A stretch of DNA of 64,000 nucleotides from Clostridia bacterium (GCA_017530275.1 JAFXMP010000365.1:1-64000), one strand, 5' to 3'. Counted from the first letter of the stretch, positions 34,161 to 43,066 are shown. Notes: generated by a model not told the origin, from the letters alone. A program made the numbers and translations.

Positions 34161-34742
34161 ATGACAGAAAAAAAGAAGCAAAACATTTGGAACGTGCCCA
34201 ACGTGCTGACCATGCTGCGCATGGCGCTGATCCCGGTTTTCTGGTATTTGATGATGACTGATCAGCTCTATACAGCGCTGGCCGTGTTCGTGGCCGCCAG
34301 CCTGACGGACATTGCCGACGGGTACATCGCCCGAAAATTTGATTTGATCACCGATTTCGGCAAACTCATGGACCCTCTGGCCGATAAGCTGATGGTGATC
34401 AGCATGATGATCTCCCTGGCCATCAAGGGCATCGCTCCCTGGGCCGCTCTGGCCATCATCGTAGCGAAGGAAGCCACTATGGTCACCGGCGGGCTGATCC
34501 TGTATAAGCATCAGGTGGTGGTTTACGCCAAATGGATCGGCAAGATCGCCCAGGCAACGGTGGTATGCGCGCTGATTTCCTGTTTCTTCCATGAATGGCT
34601 GCAAAGCACCCTGGGCTTTCCCGTCCATACGGCCCTGCTGTGGCTGGGCGTGGCGCTGACCCTGTGCGCCTTAGGCGTGTACATGAAACAGGCTATCCGC
34701 CTGTACCGGGAAGCCAAAGAAAAAGAGAACGGCGCGGCGTAA
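34161..34742 (+). CDS. pgsA: CDP-diacylglycerol-glycerol-3-phosphate 3-phosphatidyltransferase
   Basis: A 193-residue membrane enzyme making phosphatidylglycerophosphate, the first step toward phosphatidylglycerol and cardiolipin. The CDP-alcohol phosphotransferase signature appears as DIADGYIAR followed by DFGKLMDPLAD at residues about 50-75, with all catalytic Asp residues present. Five or six hydrophobic helices follow. NVPNVLTMLRMALIPVF at the N-terminus is typical. The ATG at 34161 follows GGAG at 8 bp; the upstream in-frame ATGs lie inside the promoter and are excluded. Confidence 0.95.
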   Translation: MTEKKKQNIWNVPNVLTMLRMALIPVFWYLMMTDQLYTALAVFVAASLTDIADGYIARKFDLITDFGKLMDPLADKLMVISMMISLAIKGIAPWAALAIIVAKEATMVTGGLILYKHQVVVYAKWIGKIAQATVVCALISCFFHEWLQSTLGFPVHTALLWLGVALTLCALGVYMKQAIRLYREAKEKENGAA

Positions 34743-34759
34743 AAGGAGCAAGCGGCATA

Positions 34760-35096
34760 TGAAACAGGCTGTGTATTGGCAACGGTTTTATGGGCCGCGC
34801 TCCTGGGGACGGTGAACACGGAGCAGACGATCAATATGGATTTATCCGCGTGCAGCCGGGCAATAACCTGCGCGCAGACGATACAGGTCTGCCGCGCCTC
34901 GGAGGATTACGACGGGAAGCTGTTCCGCCTCAATGGCAAGTTCAATTATTCACAGCTTCATGAGCAGGCAAAAATCATCGTCAGCGATAGAGCGGACTGC
35001 TGTGAAATCGCAATCATCTTCCAGCCTTCACAAGCTCTAAGGTATCCGGACGATTATCCTCCGCTTTACGGTAAGCAATACATATATGGCATGGCG
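34760..35096 (+). pseudogene. Decayed small exported-protein gene (frameshifted and truncated)
   Basis: AAAGGAGC precedes an ATG at 34760, but that frame stops after 18 codons. One frame over, from about 34776, a coherent protein continues: ATVLWAALLGTVNTEQT, then CAQTIQVCRASEDYDGKLFRLNG, IIVSDRADCCEIAIIF and YPDDYPPLYGKQY. This resembles small Clostridial secreted proteins with ATACC/DDYP-type motifs. Coding sense ends near 35096, at the 3' end of the convergent vanZ gene, and the frame then runs antisense through vanZ. So a one-base shift near the signal peptide and loss of the C-terminus are both indicated. Confidence 0.6.
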
Positions 35097-35105
35097 GTCA
35101 TGCTG

Positions 35106-35606
35106 TCAGGCATGGCCGTTTTTTTCTTTATGCTGCCGTTTCCTTCTTTTTTCGCGCAGCCACAGCCACAGCGTGGTCACCAGCACGGCGGTGAGCACCC
35201 CTGCACTGTCGATGCAAACATCCTCCCACGAAGCTGTTCGGGTGCCTCCCAGCATCTGATGCAGTTCGTCGGTGCAGGCGTACAGGGTGCCCGTGACCCA
35301 AGCCCACAGCATGGGCCGGCGCAGGCACAGGGCATGAAACAGCAGCCGGAGCGACTCGCCCAGCACGGCAAATTCCGTAAAGTGCGCAGCCTTGCGCATA
35401 AAAAACTGGAATTGATCGATAATGGCCGCCTTTTCCTCGTAAGTCCTCCCGTCGAAGTCCGGAACCAGCAGATGAAGCAGAAAGTCAACGATGCCTCCGC
35501 TGGTCTCCATGGATGTTTCCCCATCCTGGGCGGAGAACCAGAAAATCATCGCCGCAACCGCAATCACCTGCAGCCACAAAAGGGCAACCAGCCATTTCTT
35601 TTTCAA
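35106..35606 (-). CDS. VanZ family membrane protein
   Basis: A 166-residue protein with four or five hydrophobic helices and VanZ features: IMIFWFSAQDGE near the N-terminus, KAAHFTEFAVLG near residue 75, and TDELHQM near 122. VanZ-like proteins can raise teicoplanin resistance in enterococci, but most chromosomal members have no known role. The start is TTG at 35606, preceded by GGAGGA at 8 bp. No vanA-type resistance genes are nearby, so a housekeeping envelope role is more likely than glycopeptide resistance. Confidence 0.88.
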   Translation of the reverse strand: MKKKWLVALLWLQVIAVAAMIFWFSAQDGETSMETSGGIVDFLLHLLVPDFDGRTYEEKAAIIDQFQFFMRKAAHFTEFAVLGESLRLLFHALCLRRPMLWAWVTGTLYACTDELHQMLGGTRTASWEDVCIDSAGVLTAVLVTTLWLWLREKRRKRQHKEKNGHA

Positions 35607-35710
35607 CCGATCATTCCTCCATCCGATCCCGGTTATGATCCCCCGGTCTGAAAAAATTTATGTTCGATAGCCAGCGCCGCGATTCCTGCCGTATAATAGA
35701 ATTATTTCTA

Positions 35711-36484
35711 TTATGTGCCGCTTACGCCTTGCAGCCACGGCTCCATCATTTCCCGCATCCAGGCGTACACATCCATTTCATATACCTCACGCAGTCGCTC
35801 CCGGGTCAGCGTCCGGTCCATATCACCCTGAGATACGCATTTTCCCCGGTGCATAAGCAGCACGCCGGTACCGTAGCGCCGGGCCAAGCTCAAATCATGC
35901 ACCACGGAAATGACGGCGCGGTTTTCCCGCTGCCGCCAGGCGGAAATCAGATCGAAAATATGCTGCTGGTATTTCAGATCCAGGTGGTTGGCCGGTTCGT
36001 CCAGCACCAGGACGCGGGGGTCCTGGGCGAACACCTGGGCAAGGAACACCCGCTGCAGTTCGCCGCCGGACAGGGTGAGAGTGTTGGCGCGGCGCAGGTG
36101 GGAAAGACCTGTCAGCTCCAGCGCCCTTTCAACAGCGTCTTTTCCTTCTCCATCCCGGTGGGAAAGGAAGCCCTTTTCGTGGGCGTACCGGCCCAAGCCC
36201 ACAATTTCCTCCACCGTGTAGGCGTATTCCACGCGGTTGCGCTGGCTGAGCACCCCGATTTCCCGGGCCAGAGCAGCGGGCCGGAAGGAGCGGATGTCTT
36301 TTTCCCCCAGCAGGAACCGTCCGGCATAGGGCAGGGTCTGGGCTAAAGCATTGACCAGCGTGCTTTTGCCCGCGCCGTTGGGCCCGGCCAGCATGAGCCA
36401 ATCTCCGGCGTGCAGCTGAAAGGAAACGTCCTCCACGGCGGTGAAAGCGCCGAAGCGCACGGTAATATGCTCCGCGTTCAGCAT
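35711..36484 (-). CDS. btuD: Cobalamin/iron-chelate ABC transporter ATP-binding protein (BtuD/FepC-like)
   Basis: A 257-residue ATPase with Walker A GPNGAGKST near residue 34, signature LSGGELQR near 138, and Walker B VLVLDEPANHLD near 158, plus the switch His in VVHDLSLA. These match the FepC/BtuD group serving siderophores, haem and B12. The ATG at 36484 overlaps the permease stop by 7 bp. It is the last gene of the SBP-permease-ATPase operon whose leader carries a cobalamin riboswitch, so B12 or another corrinoid is the inferred substrate. Confidence 0.88.
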   Translation of the reverse strand: MLNAEHITVRFGAFTAVEDVSFQLHAGDWLMLAGPNGAGKSTLVNALAQTLPYAGRFLLGEKDIRSFRPAALAREIGVLSQRNRVEYAYTVEEIVGLGRYAHEKGFLSHRDGEGKDAVERALELTGLSHLRRANTLTLSGGELQRVFLAQVFAQDPRVLVLDEPANHLDLKYQQHIFDLISAWRQRENRAVISVVHDLSLARRYGTGVLLMHRGKCVSQGDMDRTLTRERLREVYEMDVYAWMREMMEPWLQGVSGT

Positions 36485-37515
36485 GTGTTTCCCCTGCCTT
36501 TCCGGGTGCTGCGGAAAATGATCACGAAGGCCACGGCCCCCACCAGACTGGTGACCACGCCGATGGACAGCTCGATGGGCCGCAGCACCGTGCGCGCCGC
36601 TAAATCGGACAGCAGCAGGAAAATAGCCCCCGCGAACAGGGAAGCGGGCAGCAGCCGCTTGTGGTTGGGGCCCGCCAGCATGCGCGCCATGTGGGGCGTC
36701 ACCAGTCCCACAAAACTGATGGTGCCGCCAATGGACACGCATACCCCGATGAGCACCGAAACGGTGATCAGCAGGGTAAGCTTCACCCGTTTCACGTTCA
36801 CGCCCACGTGGCGGGCGTTGTCCTCGCCCACGGCAAAGGCGTTCAGTTCCCGGGTGTGGGAAAGCAGCACGCCGCCGCAGAGCAGCAGCGCGCACAGCAA
36901 AATCAGCGCGTAGACGTAATTGCTGCCGGACAGGGAACCCATGGTCCAGAAGGTGATGGACTTGATCTTATCACCGGAAAAAGAAATGACCAGGCTCATA
37001 AGCGCCGAAGCGAACATGGAAAAAATCACGCCGATCAGGATGATGGAATGGGTGGAAAAGGACCGATCCAGGGCGTAGGCCAGGGTCAGGATCATCATGA
37101 GCGATCCAAAAGCGAACACCATCGCCATGCCCATGGTACCCGCGTAAGGCAGGCCGGGAATGGACACGCCGAAAGCCAGGGCGATCACCGCGCCTAAAGA
37201 CGCCCCCGCCGACACGCCCAAGGTGCTGCCGTCAGCCAAGGGGTTGCGCAATAAACCCTGCATCACCGCGCCGCACAGGGAAAGGGCCGCCCCCACCATG
37301 GCCACGCATAGCACCCGGGGCAGCCGCACCGACAGGATGATGGCCTTGGGCACGCCCTCCGGCACGGGCAGGCCGAAAATGCTGTTCCAGATGGCCGTCA
37401 GGGTGCCGTCCACGGGCAGAGACACGCTGCCCACGCACACGCACAGCAGCAGCGCCCCCAAAAGGGTCAGGGAAAACAGCAGGTATTCCCAGAAAGAAAA
37501 TCGATCCCGTTTCAT
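36478..37515 (-). CDS. btuC: FecCD-type ABC permease (BtuC-like)
   Basis: A 345-residue permease with about ten hydrophobic helices and FecCD family signatures: RLPRVLCVAMVGAALSLCGAVMQGLLRNPLADGSTLGVSAG, of which RLPR and NPLADP-like NPLADG are diagnostic, then GTISFVGLVTPHMAR near residue 240. It forms the channel dimer of the B12-type importer. No good ribosome site is seen in front of the ATG, although a 111-bp gap separates it from the binding-protein gene; it may depend on upstream translation or an alternative start. Confidence 0.9.
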   Translation of the reverse strand: MKRDRFSFWEYLLFSLTLLGALLLCVCVGSVSLPVDGTLTAIWNSIFGLPVPEGVPKAIILSVRLPRVLCVAMVGAALSLCGAVMQGLLRNPLADGSTLGVSAGASLGAVIALAFGVSIPGLPYAGTMGMAMVFAFGSLMMILTLAYALDRSFSTHSIILIGVIFSMFASALMSLVISFSGDKIKSITFWTMGSLSGSNYVYALILLCALLLCGGVLLSHTRELNAFAVGEDNARHVGVNVKRVKLTLLITVSVLIGVCVSIGGTISFVGLVTPHMARMLAGPNHKRLLPASLFAGAIFLLLSDLAARTVLRPIELSIGVVTSLVGAVAFVIIFRSTRKGRGNTC

Positions 37516-37626
37516 AGATGTTTGATCAAATAGGCACTGTGAAAATCCATGCCGTTCTGTTCCGCGTACTTTTCTTATGATAGAGGGAAGGGCCGCTGCC
37601 AGCCCTTTCCAACGTCGTTCAAGCCG

Positions 37627-38541
37627 TCAGGCGGCTGGCTCCTGAGCGTCGCCGCTGACGAAGGTATACAGGGTTTCAGCCGCGTCGGTAAGCCTCGGGC
37701 CGGGGCGGGAAATTTCGTTGCTGTCGGCGTTCAGGATATCGTCGTTCTGCACGGCCTTCAAAGCGTCCCAGCCGGGACGGCCCTTAATTTCCTCGACGGG
37801 AGTGGGGCCTTCTCCGTAGTACATGGTGATGGTCACAATGTAATCAGGGTCGCGCTCCAGCACCTGTTCCTCGGAAATGGCGGCCCAGCCGTCCACATCC
37901 GCAAAGGCGTTGGTGAGGCCGCACAGGGTGGCCAGTTCGTCCATGAAGGTGCCCTTGCCGGCGGTCCACAGGCCCCACTGGAGGGGAGACACTTCAAAAT
38001 ACACGGTTTTGCCAGTATTTTCGGCCTTTTCAGCGATACCCGCGAAAGCGGCCTGCATATCGGCCGCCAGGGCTTCCGCTTCCGCGTCCTTGCCCATGAG
38101 CGCGCCGATCATGCGGATGGCGTAGTACACGCCCTCGATGTCCTGGGCGTCGCTGACGACCACCTTCACGCCCGCGTTTTCCAGGGCCTCCACCTGTTCC
38201 ACGGTCTGGGCCATGGTCGCCATCAGCACCACCTGGGGTTCCAGGGCGATGATCTGCTCGATGTTGGTTTCATAGCCGCTCTGCACGGAGGGCTTGTCCA
38301 GCACGGAAGCGGGATAGTCGCAGTATTCGCCGCGCCCCACCAGAGCGTCTTCGCAGCCCAAGGCGCACAGGATCTCGCAGTCCGCGGCGGTGAGGGCCAC
38401 AATGCGGGCGGCAGGTTCGGTCAGGGTGATTTCCCGGCCGGTCATGTCGGTCACGGTGACGCCAGCGGCGTCCGCCATCGCGGGGCAAAGCGCCAGCGTC
38501 ATGAGTGCGGCCAGCAGCAGGGCAACAAGTTTTTGGGTCAT
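37627..38541 (-). CDS. btuF: Cobalamin-type ABC solute-binding protein (BtuF-like)
   Basis: A 304-residue exported binding protein of the helical-backbone class (Peripla_BP_2). Signal peptide residues 1-24 end PAMA-DA, an AxA site; the nearby LALCP is a poor lipobox. The mature part shows VTDMTGREITL at its start, RIVALTAADCEILCALG, and ALEPQVVLM, all typical of BtuF/FhuD proteins. First gene of the operon under the cobalamin riboswitch. GGGAGGA precedes the ATG. Confidence 0.88.
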   Translation of the reverse strand: MTQKLVALLLAALMTLALCPAMADAAGVTVTDMTGREITLTEPAARIVALTAADCEILCALGCEDALVGRGEYCDYPASVLDKPSVQSGYETNIEQIIALEPQVVLMATMAQTVEQVEALENAGVKVVVSDAQDIEGVYYAIRMIGALMGKDAEAEALAADMQAAFAGIAEKAENTGKTVYFEVSPLQWGLWTAGKGTFMDELATLCGLTNAFADVDGWAAISEEQVLERDPDYIVTITMYYGEGPTPVEEIKGRPGWDALKAVQNDDILNADSNEISRPGPRLTDAAETLYTFVSGDAQEPAA

Positions 38542-38674
38542 GATGCATCCTCCCGAAAGTGATGATCAAATGAACCAGCGAGGGCGCAGAATAAAATGCG
38601 TCCCTCCCCGGAGGAACACCAAAAGACCGTGCGTTTGTACGCATGGATCAATAGCGTTTCCCATCCCCAGGGGT

Positions 38675-38875
38675 GCTTTCAGCGTAAACAGGTCTCCCGG
38701 CTTGGCCTCATCCTACTTGCGCACCTTCCCACAGGCCGGGGAACAAAGCGAAATCTGCCTTGCTCCGCCCGCGCCCGCAGTGGCATCCTCGCGCGTTCGT
38801 CCGCTTCACGGTTACTGGGATAGCCCGGAAATTGCATCCGCGTTCCCATGACGGCAGGAAAAAACGCCGGCAGCA
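38675..38875 (-). promoter_or_regulatory. Cobalamin (adenosylcobalamin-type) riboswitch
   Basis: Read on the minus strand, the leader shows the conserved B12-riboswitch order: GGGAACGCGGATGCAATTTCC, then CCCAGTAACCGTGA, GCGGACGA, GCCACTG, GGGAAGG, GTAGGATGA and finally AAGCCGGGAGACCTG (38703-38689), the B12 box. An AGCACCCCTGGGG hairpin follows at about 38666-38680. It lies between the promoter at 38940-38968 and btuF, and is expected to shut the importer off when cobalamin is plentiful. Confidence 0.88.
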
Positions 38876-38939
38876 GCGTTTGTCCCATGCCGCCGCGCAT
38901 TGCTGCGCAGATACGCCGGCTATTCATTTGTCAGTTTCG

Positions 38940-38968
38940 ATTATACCCGTTTTCATGCCCCGCGTCAA
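38940..38968 (-). promoter_or_regulatory. Promoter of the btuFCD-type operon
   Basis: Minus-strand TTGACG (38968-38963), 17 bp, TATAAT (38945-38940). Transcription would start near 38933 and run through the riboswitch. Confidence 0.8.
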
Positions 38969-38992
38969 TTCAGGCTTGACGGAAAGCGCCTC

Positions 38993-39021
38993 TTTACAAA
39001 AAATGCGTTTCTGATTATAAT
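38993..39021 (+). promoter_or_regulatory. leuS promoter
   Basis: TTTACA (38993-38998), 17 bp, TATAAT (39016-39021), leaving a leader of only about 28 nt. There is no room for a T-box element. Confidence 0.8.
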
Positions 39022-39055
39022 GTATGAATCCGCAACGATGGAAGGAGGCTTTCCC

Positions 39056-41479
39056 ATGCCGGTGAAACCTTATGTACCCGCCGAGATCGAACCCAAATGG
39101 CAGAAATTCTGGGACGACCGTCAGGCGTTCGCCGCAAGCAAAGACCATACCAAGCCGAAATTTTACGGCCTGATCGAATTTCCTTATCCCTCCGGCCACG
39201 GCCTGCACGTGGGCCATCCCCGGTCCAACACGGCCATGGACATTATTTCTCGTATGCGCCGGATGCAGGGCTATAACGTGCTGTTCCCCATCGGGTGGGA
39301 CGCTTTCGGCCTGCCCACGGAAAATTACGCCATCAAAAATAACATTCATCCCGCCATCGTGACCAAGGAAAACGTGGATCACTTCCGGGAGCAGCTCAAG
39401 AAAATCGGCTTTTCCTTCGATTACAGCCGGGAAGTGGACACCACCGACCCCAACTATTACAAGTGGACCCAGTGGATTTTCCTGAAGCTCTTTGACCATG
39501 GCATGGTGTTCCGGGATAAGACCCTGGTGAACTACTGCCCCTCCTGCAAGGTGGTGCTTTCCAACGAGGACAGCCAGGGCGGCAAGTGCGACATCTGCCA
39601 CGGCGACGTGATCCAGCTGCCCAAGGACGTATGGTATCTGCGCATCACCGCCTACGCGGACAAGCTGCTGGAAGGTTTGGAAACGGTGGATTACCCCGAA
39701 AACATCAAGCAGCAGCAGATCAACTGGATCGGCAAGTCCACCGGCGCGTTCGTCAAGTTCCCCCTGGAAGGCACGGGCGAAACGGTGGAAATCTACACCA
39801 CCCGGCCCGACACGCTCTTCGGCGTCACTTTCATGGTCATGGCCCCGGAGCATCCCCTTATCGACAAGTACGCCGGGCAGATCAAAAATATGGAAGCCAT
39901 TCAGGCGTACCGGGATGAGTGCGCCAAGAAGACCGAGTTCGAGCGCACCCAGCTCACCAAAGAAAAGACCGGCCTGAAAATCGAGGGCCTGTCCGCCGTG
40001 AACCCCTTGACCGGCAAAGTGGTGCCCATCTTTATTTCCGATTACGTCATGATGGGCTACGGCACCGGGGCCATCATGGCCGTGCCCGCCCACGACCAGC
40101 GCGACTGGGAGTTCGCCCATAAGTTCGGTATCGACATCATTGAGGTCATCAAGGGCGGCGATATCGAAAAGGAAGCCTACACCGGCGACGGCGAAATGAT
40201 CAATTCCGATTTCCTGAACGGCTACACCAACAAGAAGGACTCCATCGCCCGCGTTTTGGAAGAAATCGAAAAGAAGGGCATCGGCAGGGCCGGCGTCCAA
40301 TACAAGATGAAGGACTGGGCCTTCAACCGCCAGCGCTACTGGGGCGAGCCTATTCCCCTGATCCACTGTCCCAAGTGCGGCGTGGTGGCCGTACCCTATG
40401 AAGAGCTGCCCCTGCGCCTGCCGGAAATCGACGATTTCCAGCCCGGCACCGACGGCAAATCTCCCCTGGCCCGCATCGACAGCTTCGTGAACTGCACCTG
40501 CCCCAAGTGCGGCGGGGCGGCTCAGCGGGAAACCGACACCATGCCCCAGTGGGCCGGTTCCAGCTGGTATTTCCTCCGCTACTGCGACCCCCACAACGAC
40601 CAGGCTTTCGCCAGCCAGGAAGAGCTGAAATACTGGCTCCCCGTGGACTGGTACAACGGCGGCATGGAGCACGTCACCCGTCATCTGCTCTACTCCCGCT
40701 TCTGGCACCGCTTCCTCTACGACATCGGCGAAGTGCCCACCCCCGAACCCTACGCCAAGCGCACCGCCCAGGGCATGATTTTGGGCAGCGACGGCGAAAA
40801 GATGAGCAAGAGCCGGGGCAACGTGGTGAACCCCGACGAAATCATCGCCGAGATCGGCGCGGACGCTTTCCGCATGTACGAAATGTTCATGGGCGCCTTC
40901 GATCAGGCCATTCCCTGGAGCACCAACGGCGCCCGGGGCTGCCGCAAGTTCCTGGACCGCGTATGGCGCTTGCAGGATATGATCGCTCCCAACCCCTGTC
41001 CCGACGCTTTCAGCGAGGACATGAAGGTATCCATGCACCAGACCATCAAGAAGGTGACGGAAGACTTTGAAAAGATGAAGTTCAACACCGCTATCGCCCA
41101 AATGATGACCCTGGTGAATGAAATCTACCAGAAGGGCAGCATCACCCCCGGCGAATACAAGGCGCTGCTGCTGCTGCTCTCCCCCGTCTCCCCCCACATC
41201 TGCGAGGAAATCTGGCAGGAGCAGGGCTACGGCGAACCCATCTACACCCAGCCCTGGCCCCAGTTCGATGAAAAATATCTGGTGCGGGACGAGGTGGAAA
41301 TCGCCGTGCAGCTCAACGGCAAAGTCAAGGGCAAGCTCATGGTGCCCATCACCTTGACCCGCGAAACCGCCCAGGAAGAACTGCCCAAGCTGGACGCCGT
41401 GAAGGCCCTCATCGGGGACAAGCAGATCCTCAAGTGCATCTATGTGCCGGGACGGCTGCTGAATTTGGTGGTCAAGTAA
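39056..41479 (+). CDS. leuS: Leucyl-tRNA synthetase
   Basis: An 807-residue class I synthetase that charges tRNA-Leu. The HIGH motif appears as PYPSGHGLHVGH near residue 45, the editing (CP1) domain covers about 220-400 with TTRPDTLFGVTF, and the KMSKS loop is GEKMSKSRGNVV near 580. The anticodon-binding and C-terminal domains follow normally. GGAGG at 39043-39047 supports the ATG at 39056; the longer frame from 38900 crosses the promoters. Unlike most Firmicute aminoacyl-tRNA synthetase genes it has no T-box leader. Confidence 0.97.
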   Translation: MPVKPYVPAEIEPKWQKFWDDRQAFAASKDHTKPKFYGLIEFPYPSGHGLHVGHPRSNTAMDIISRMRRMQGYNVLFPIGWDAFGLPTENYAIKNNIHPAIVTKENVDHFREQLKKIGFSFDYSREVDTTDPNYYKWTQWIFLKLFDHGMVFRDKTLVNYCPSCKVVLSNEDSQGGKCDICHGDVIQLPKDVWYLRITAYADKLLEGLETVDYPENIKQQQINWIGKSTGAFVKFPLEGTGETVEIYTTRPDTLFGVTFMVMAPEHPLIDKYAGQIKNMEAIQAYRDECAKKTEFERTQLTKEKTGLKIEGLSAVNPLTGKVVPIFISDYVMMGYGTGAIMAVPAHDQRDWEFAHKFGIDIIEVIKGGDIEKEAYTGDGEMINSDFLNGYTNKKDSIARVLEEIEKKGIGRAGVQYKMKDWAFNRQRYWGEPIPLIHCPKCGVVAVPYEELPLRLPEIDDFQPGTDGKSPLARIDSFVNCTCPKCGGAAQRETDTMPQWAGSSWYFLRYCDPHNDQAFASQEELKYWLPVDWYNGGMEHVTRHLLYSRFWHRFLYDIGEVPTPEPYAKRTAQGMILGSDGEKMSKSRGNVVNPDEIIAEIGADAFRMYEMFMGAFDQAIPWSTNGARGCRKFLDRVWRLQDMIAPNPCPDAFSEDMKVSMHQTIKKVTEDFEKMKFNTAIAQMMTLVNEIYQKGSITPGEYKALLLLLSPVSPHICEEIWQEQGYGEPIYTQPWPQFDEKYLVRDEVEIAVQLNGKVKGKLMVPITLTRETAQEELPKLDAVKALIGDKQILKCIYVPGRLLNLVVK

Positions 41480-41497
41480 TTCCCAAAAAACATTCGG

Positions 41498-41526
41498 GAC
41501 AGGCATTCGTGCCTGTCTCTTTTTGT
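41498..41526 (+). terminator. leuS terminator
   Basis: GACAGGCA pairs with TGCCTGTC around TTCG, followed by TCTTTTTG. Confidence 0.85.
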
Positions 41527-41544
41527 TAGTGCGTCTGGAAGCGC

Positions 41545-41855
41545 ACATTTCTCATGGGTAATCAATCCGGCAGGTAAATAAAATTTCGGCACAAACATGC
41601 AGATACTGCCCATCCAATTTACGACCCAAGGTTACGGCTGCCTTTAGGACTTCACTGCGTTTTGCCAGCTTATCCACCTGGCTCGCCTGATTGGCCGCTG
41701 CTTGTCAGCCTGGCGGCTTCCCGTTCGTTGGGCCACGATTTCGCTATCCCTTCTTCTCGCCTGCGCCTCACGACACAAACCTTGGGAGTCGCTCTTGGGT
41801 TCGTCGGCAACTACGCCCCGGGGGACTTTCACCCCAGTTTCGGTACATGCCCGTC
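41545..41855 (-). mobile_element. Group II intron-like 5' ribozyme fragment
   Basis: On the minus strand, from about 41850, the order is GTACCGAAACTGGGGTGAAAGTCCCC, CGTAGTTGCCGACGAACCC (both shown only in part here), AAGAGCGACTCCCAAGG, AGCCGCCAGGCTGAC, then GCAGTGAAGTCCTAAAGGC and GCCGTAACC. The GTGAAAGTCC hairpin and GTAG..GCCGACGAACC elements are typical of domain I of bacterial group II introns. No reverse transcriptase reading frame, no domain V and no 3' end follow before the leuS terminator, so this would be a 5' remnant of about 310 nt. Recognition is by motif memory, not alignment. Confidence 0.45.
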
Positions 41856-41891
41856 ATACAAAACGGACGGAGAGCATATGCTCCCCGTCCG
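41855..41891 (-). terminator. asnA terminator
   Basis: CGGACGG(G)GAGCAT pairs with ATGCTC(T)CCGTCCG at 41864-41891; reading leftwards it is followed by TTTTGT. Confidence 0.85.
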
Positions 41892-41915
41892 GACAGGTTT
41901 TCGCTGTTATTCCGC

Positions 41916-42923
41916 TTACAGCAGGATGACGCCCGCTTCCTCGCAGGCTTGACGAGTATCGGCGTCCCAGTAGGAGGACTGCACCTCGCCGATGTGGGCC
42001 TTGCCCAGCAGCAGCATGCACATGCGGCTCTGGCCGATGCCGCCGCCGATGGTGAAGGGCAGTTCGCCCTTGAGCAGCGCCTGGTGGAAGGGCAGCTTGC
42101 GCCGTTCTTCCTTATGAGCCAGGATCAGCTGGCGTTCCAGGGACGCGGGGGACACGCGGATGCCCATGGAGGAAATCTCCAGGGCGCAGTTCAGCAGGTC
42201 GTCCCAGAACATGATATCACAGTTCAGGTCCCAGTCGTCGTAGTCCGGGGCGCGGCCGTCGTGGGGATTTCCAGACTTAAGTTTCCCGCCGATCTGCAAA
42301 ATGCAGGCCGTTTTGTGTTCCTTGAGAAACAGGTTCTCCCGTTCCTTCGGCGTCTTGTCGGGGTACATGTCCTCCAATTCCTGGGAAGTAATGAAGGTCA
42401 CGTCCCGGCACAAAATGGTTTTCACCTGGGGGTATTCCCATTTGATCCGGTCCAGGGTGATGCAGATGGCGGTGACGATGCGGGTGACGGTGTCCTTTAA
42501 GGTTTCCATGGTGCGGTCCGATTCCCTGATCACCTTTTCCCAGTCCCACTGGTCCACATACACGGAATGCAGGTTGTCCAGCGTTTCATCCCGCCGGATG
42601 GCGTTCATGTCGGTATACAGCCCTTCGCCCACGGGGAAATGATACCGCTGCAGGGCGTAGCGCTTCCACTTCGCCAGGGAATGCACCACCTGCGCTTCCT
42701 CCCCGGTTTCCAACATATCAAAGGATACCGGCCTTTCCACGCCGTTCAGATCGTCGTTCAGGCCCGATTTTCCATCCACGAACAGCGGCGCGGATACCCG
42801 CTTTAAATTCAGCGCGTGGCTTAAATTGCTTTCAAAGGTTTTCTTGATCAGCGCGATGGCTTCCTGCGTATCATATAAAGAAAGCGTTGACCGGTATCCC
42901 GCCGGGATCGTTACATGACTCAT
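41916..42923 (-). CDS. asnA: Aspartate-ammonia ligase (asparagine synthetase A)
   Basis: A 335-residue class II synthetase-like enzyme making asparagine from aspartate, ammonia and ATP. Family landmarks include VSAPLFVDGKSGLNDDLNGVERPVSFD near residue 45 (shown in part), HSLAKWKRYAL, VYVDQWDWE and GGGIGQSRMCMLLL near the C-terminus. Length matches E. coli AsnA (330). The ATG at 42923 follows GGGAGGG; upstream ATGs are not supported by the family start MxxVTIPxGY. Single-gene unit with its own terminator. Confidence 0.96.
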   Translation of the reverse strand: MSHVTIPAGYRSTLSLYDTQEAIALIKKTFESNLSHALNLKRVSAPLFVDGKSGLNDDLNGVERPVSFDMLETGEEAQVVHSLAKWKRYALQRYHFPVGEGLYTDMNAIRRDETLDNLHSVYVDQWDWEKVIRESDRTMETLKDTVTRIVTAICITLDRIKWEYPQVKTILCRDVTFITSQELEDMYPDKTPKERENLFLKEHKTACILQIGGKLKSGNPHDGRAPDYDDWDLNCDIMFWDDLLNCALEISSMGIRVSPASLERQLILAHKEERRKLPFHQALLKGELPFTIGGGIGQSRMCMLLLGKAHIGEVQSSYWDADTRQACEEAGVILL

Positions 42924-43066
42924 TCTTTTCCCTCCCATGCCGATTTTTCCATTGCAAAAGAATAGCAAGAACAGCCCCCTTTGTCAATCAATCCATTGTT
43001 TTTATTTTGTGCACGGAATGGTCAAGTTTTGTCAAAAGATGCGAATTGTAAAACCTTTGGAAATAA

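Noticed and set aside
35106..35606. VanZ protein as evidence of a glycopeptide-resistance cluster
   Set aside because: No van ligase, dehydrogenase or two-component genes nearby; chromosomal VanZ-like proteins are common.
34776..35651. Long plus-strand frame continuing past 35096
   Set aside because: After about 35096 it is antisense to vanZ; only the first part looks like protein and is reported as a pseudogene.
38924..41548. Minus-strand open frame of 874 codons over leuS
   Set aside because: Antisense shadow of a highly conserved synthetase; would also run through the leuS promoter.
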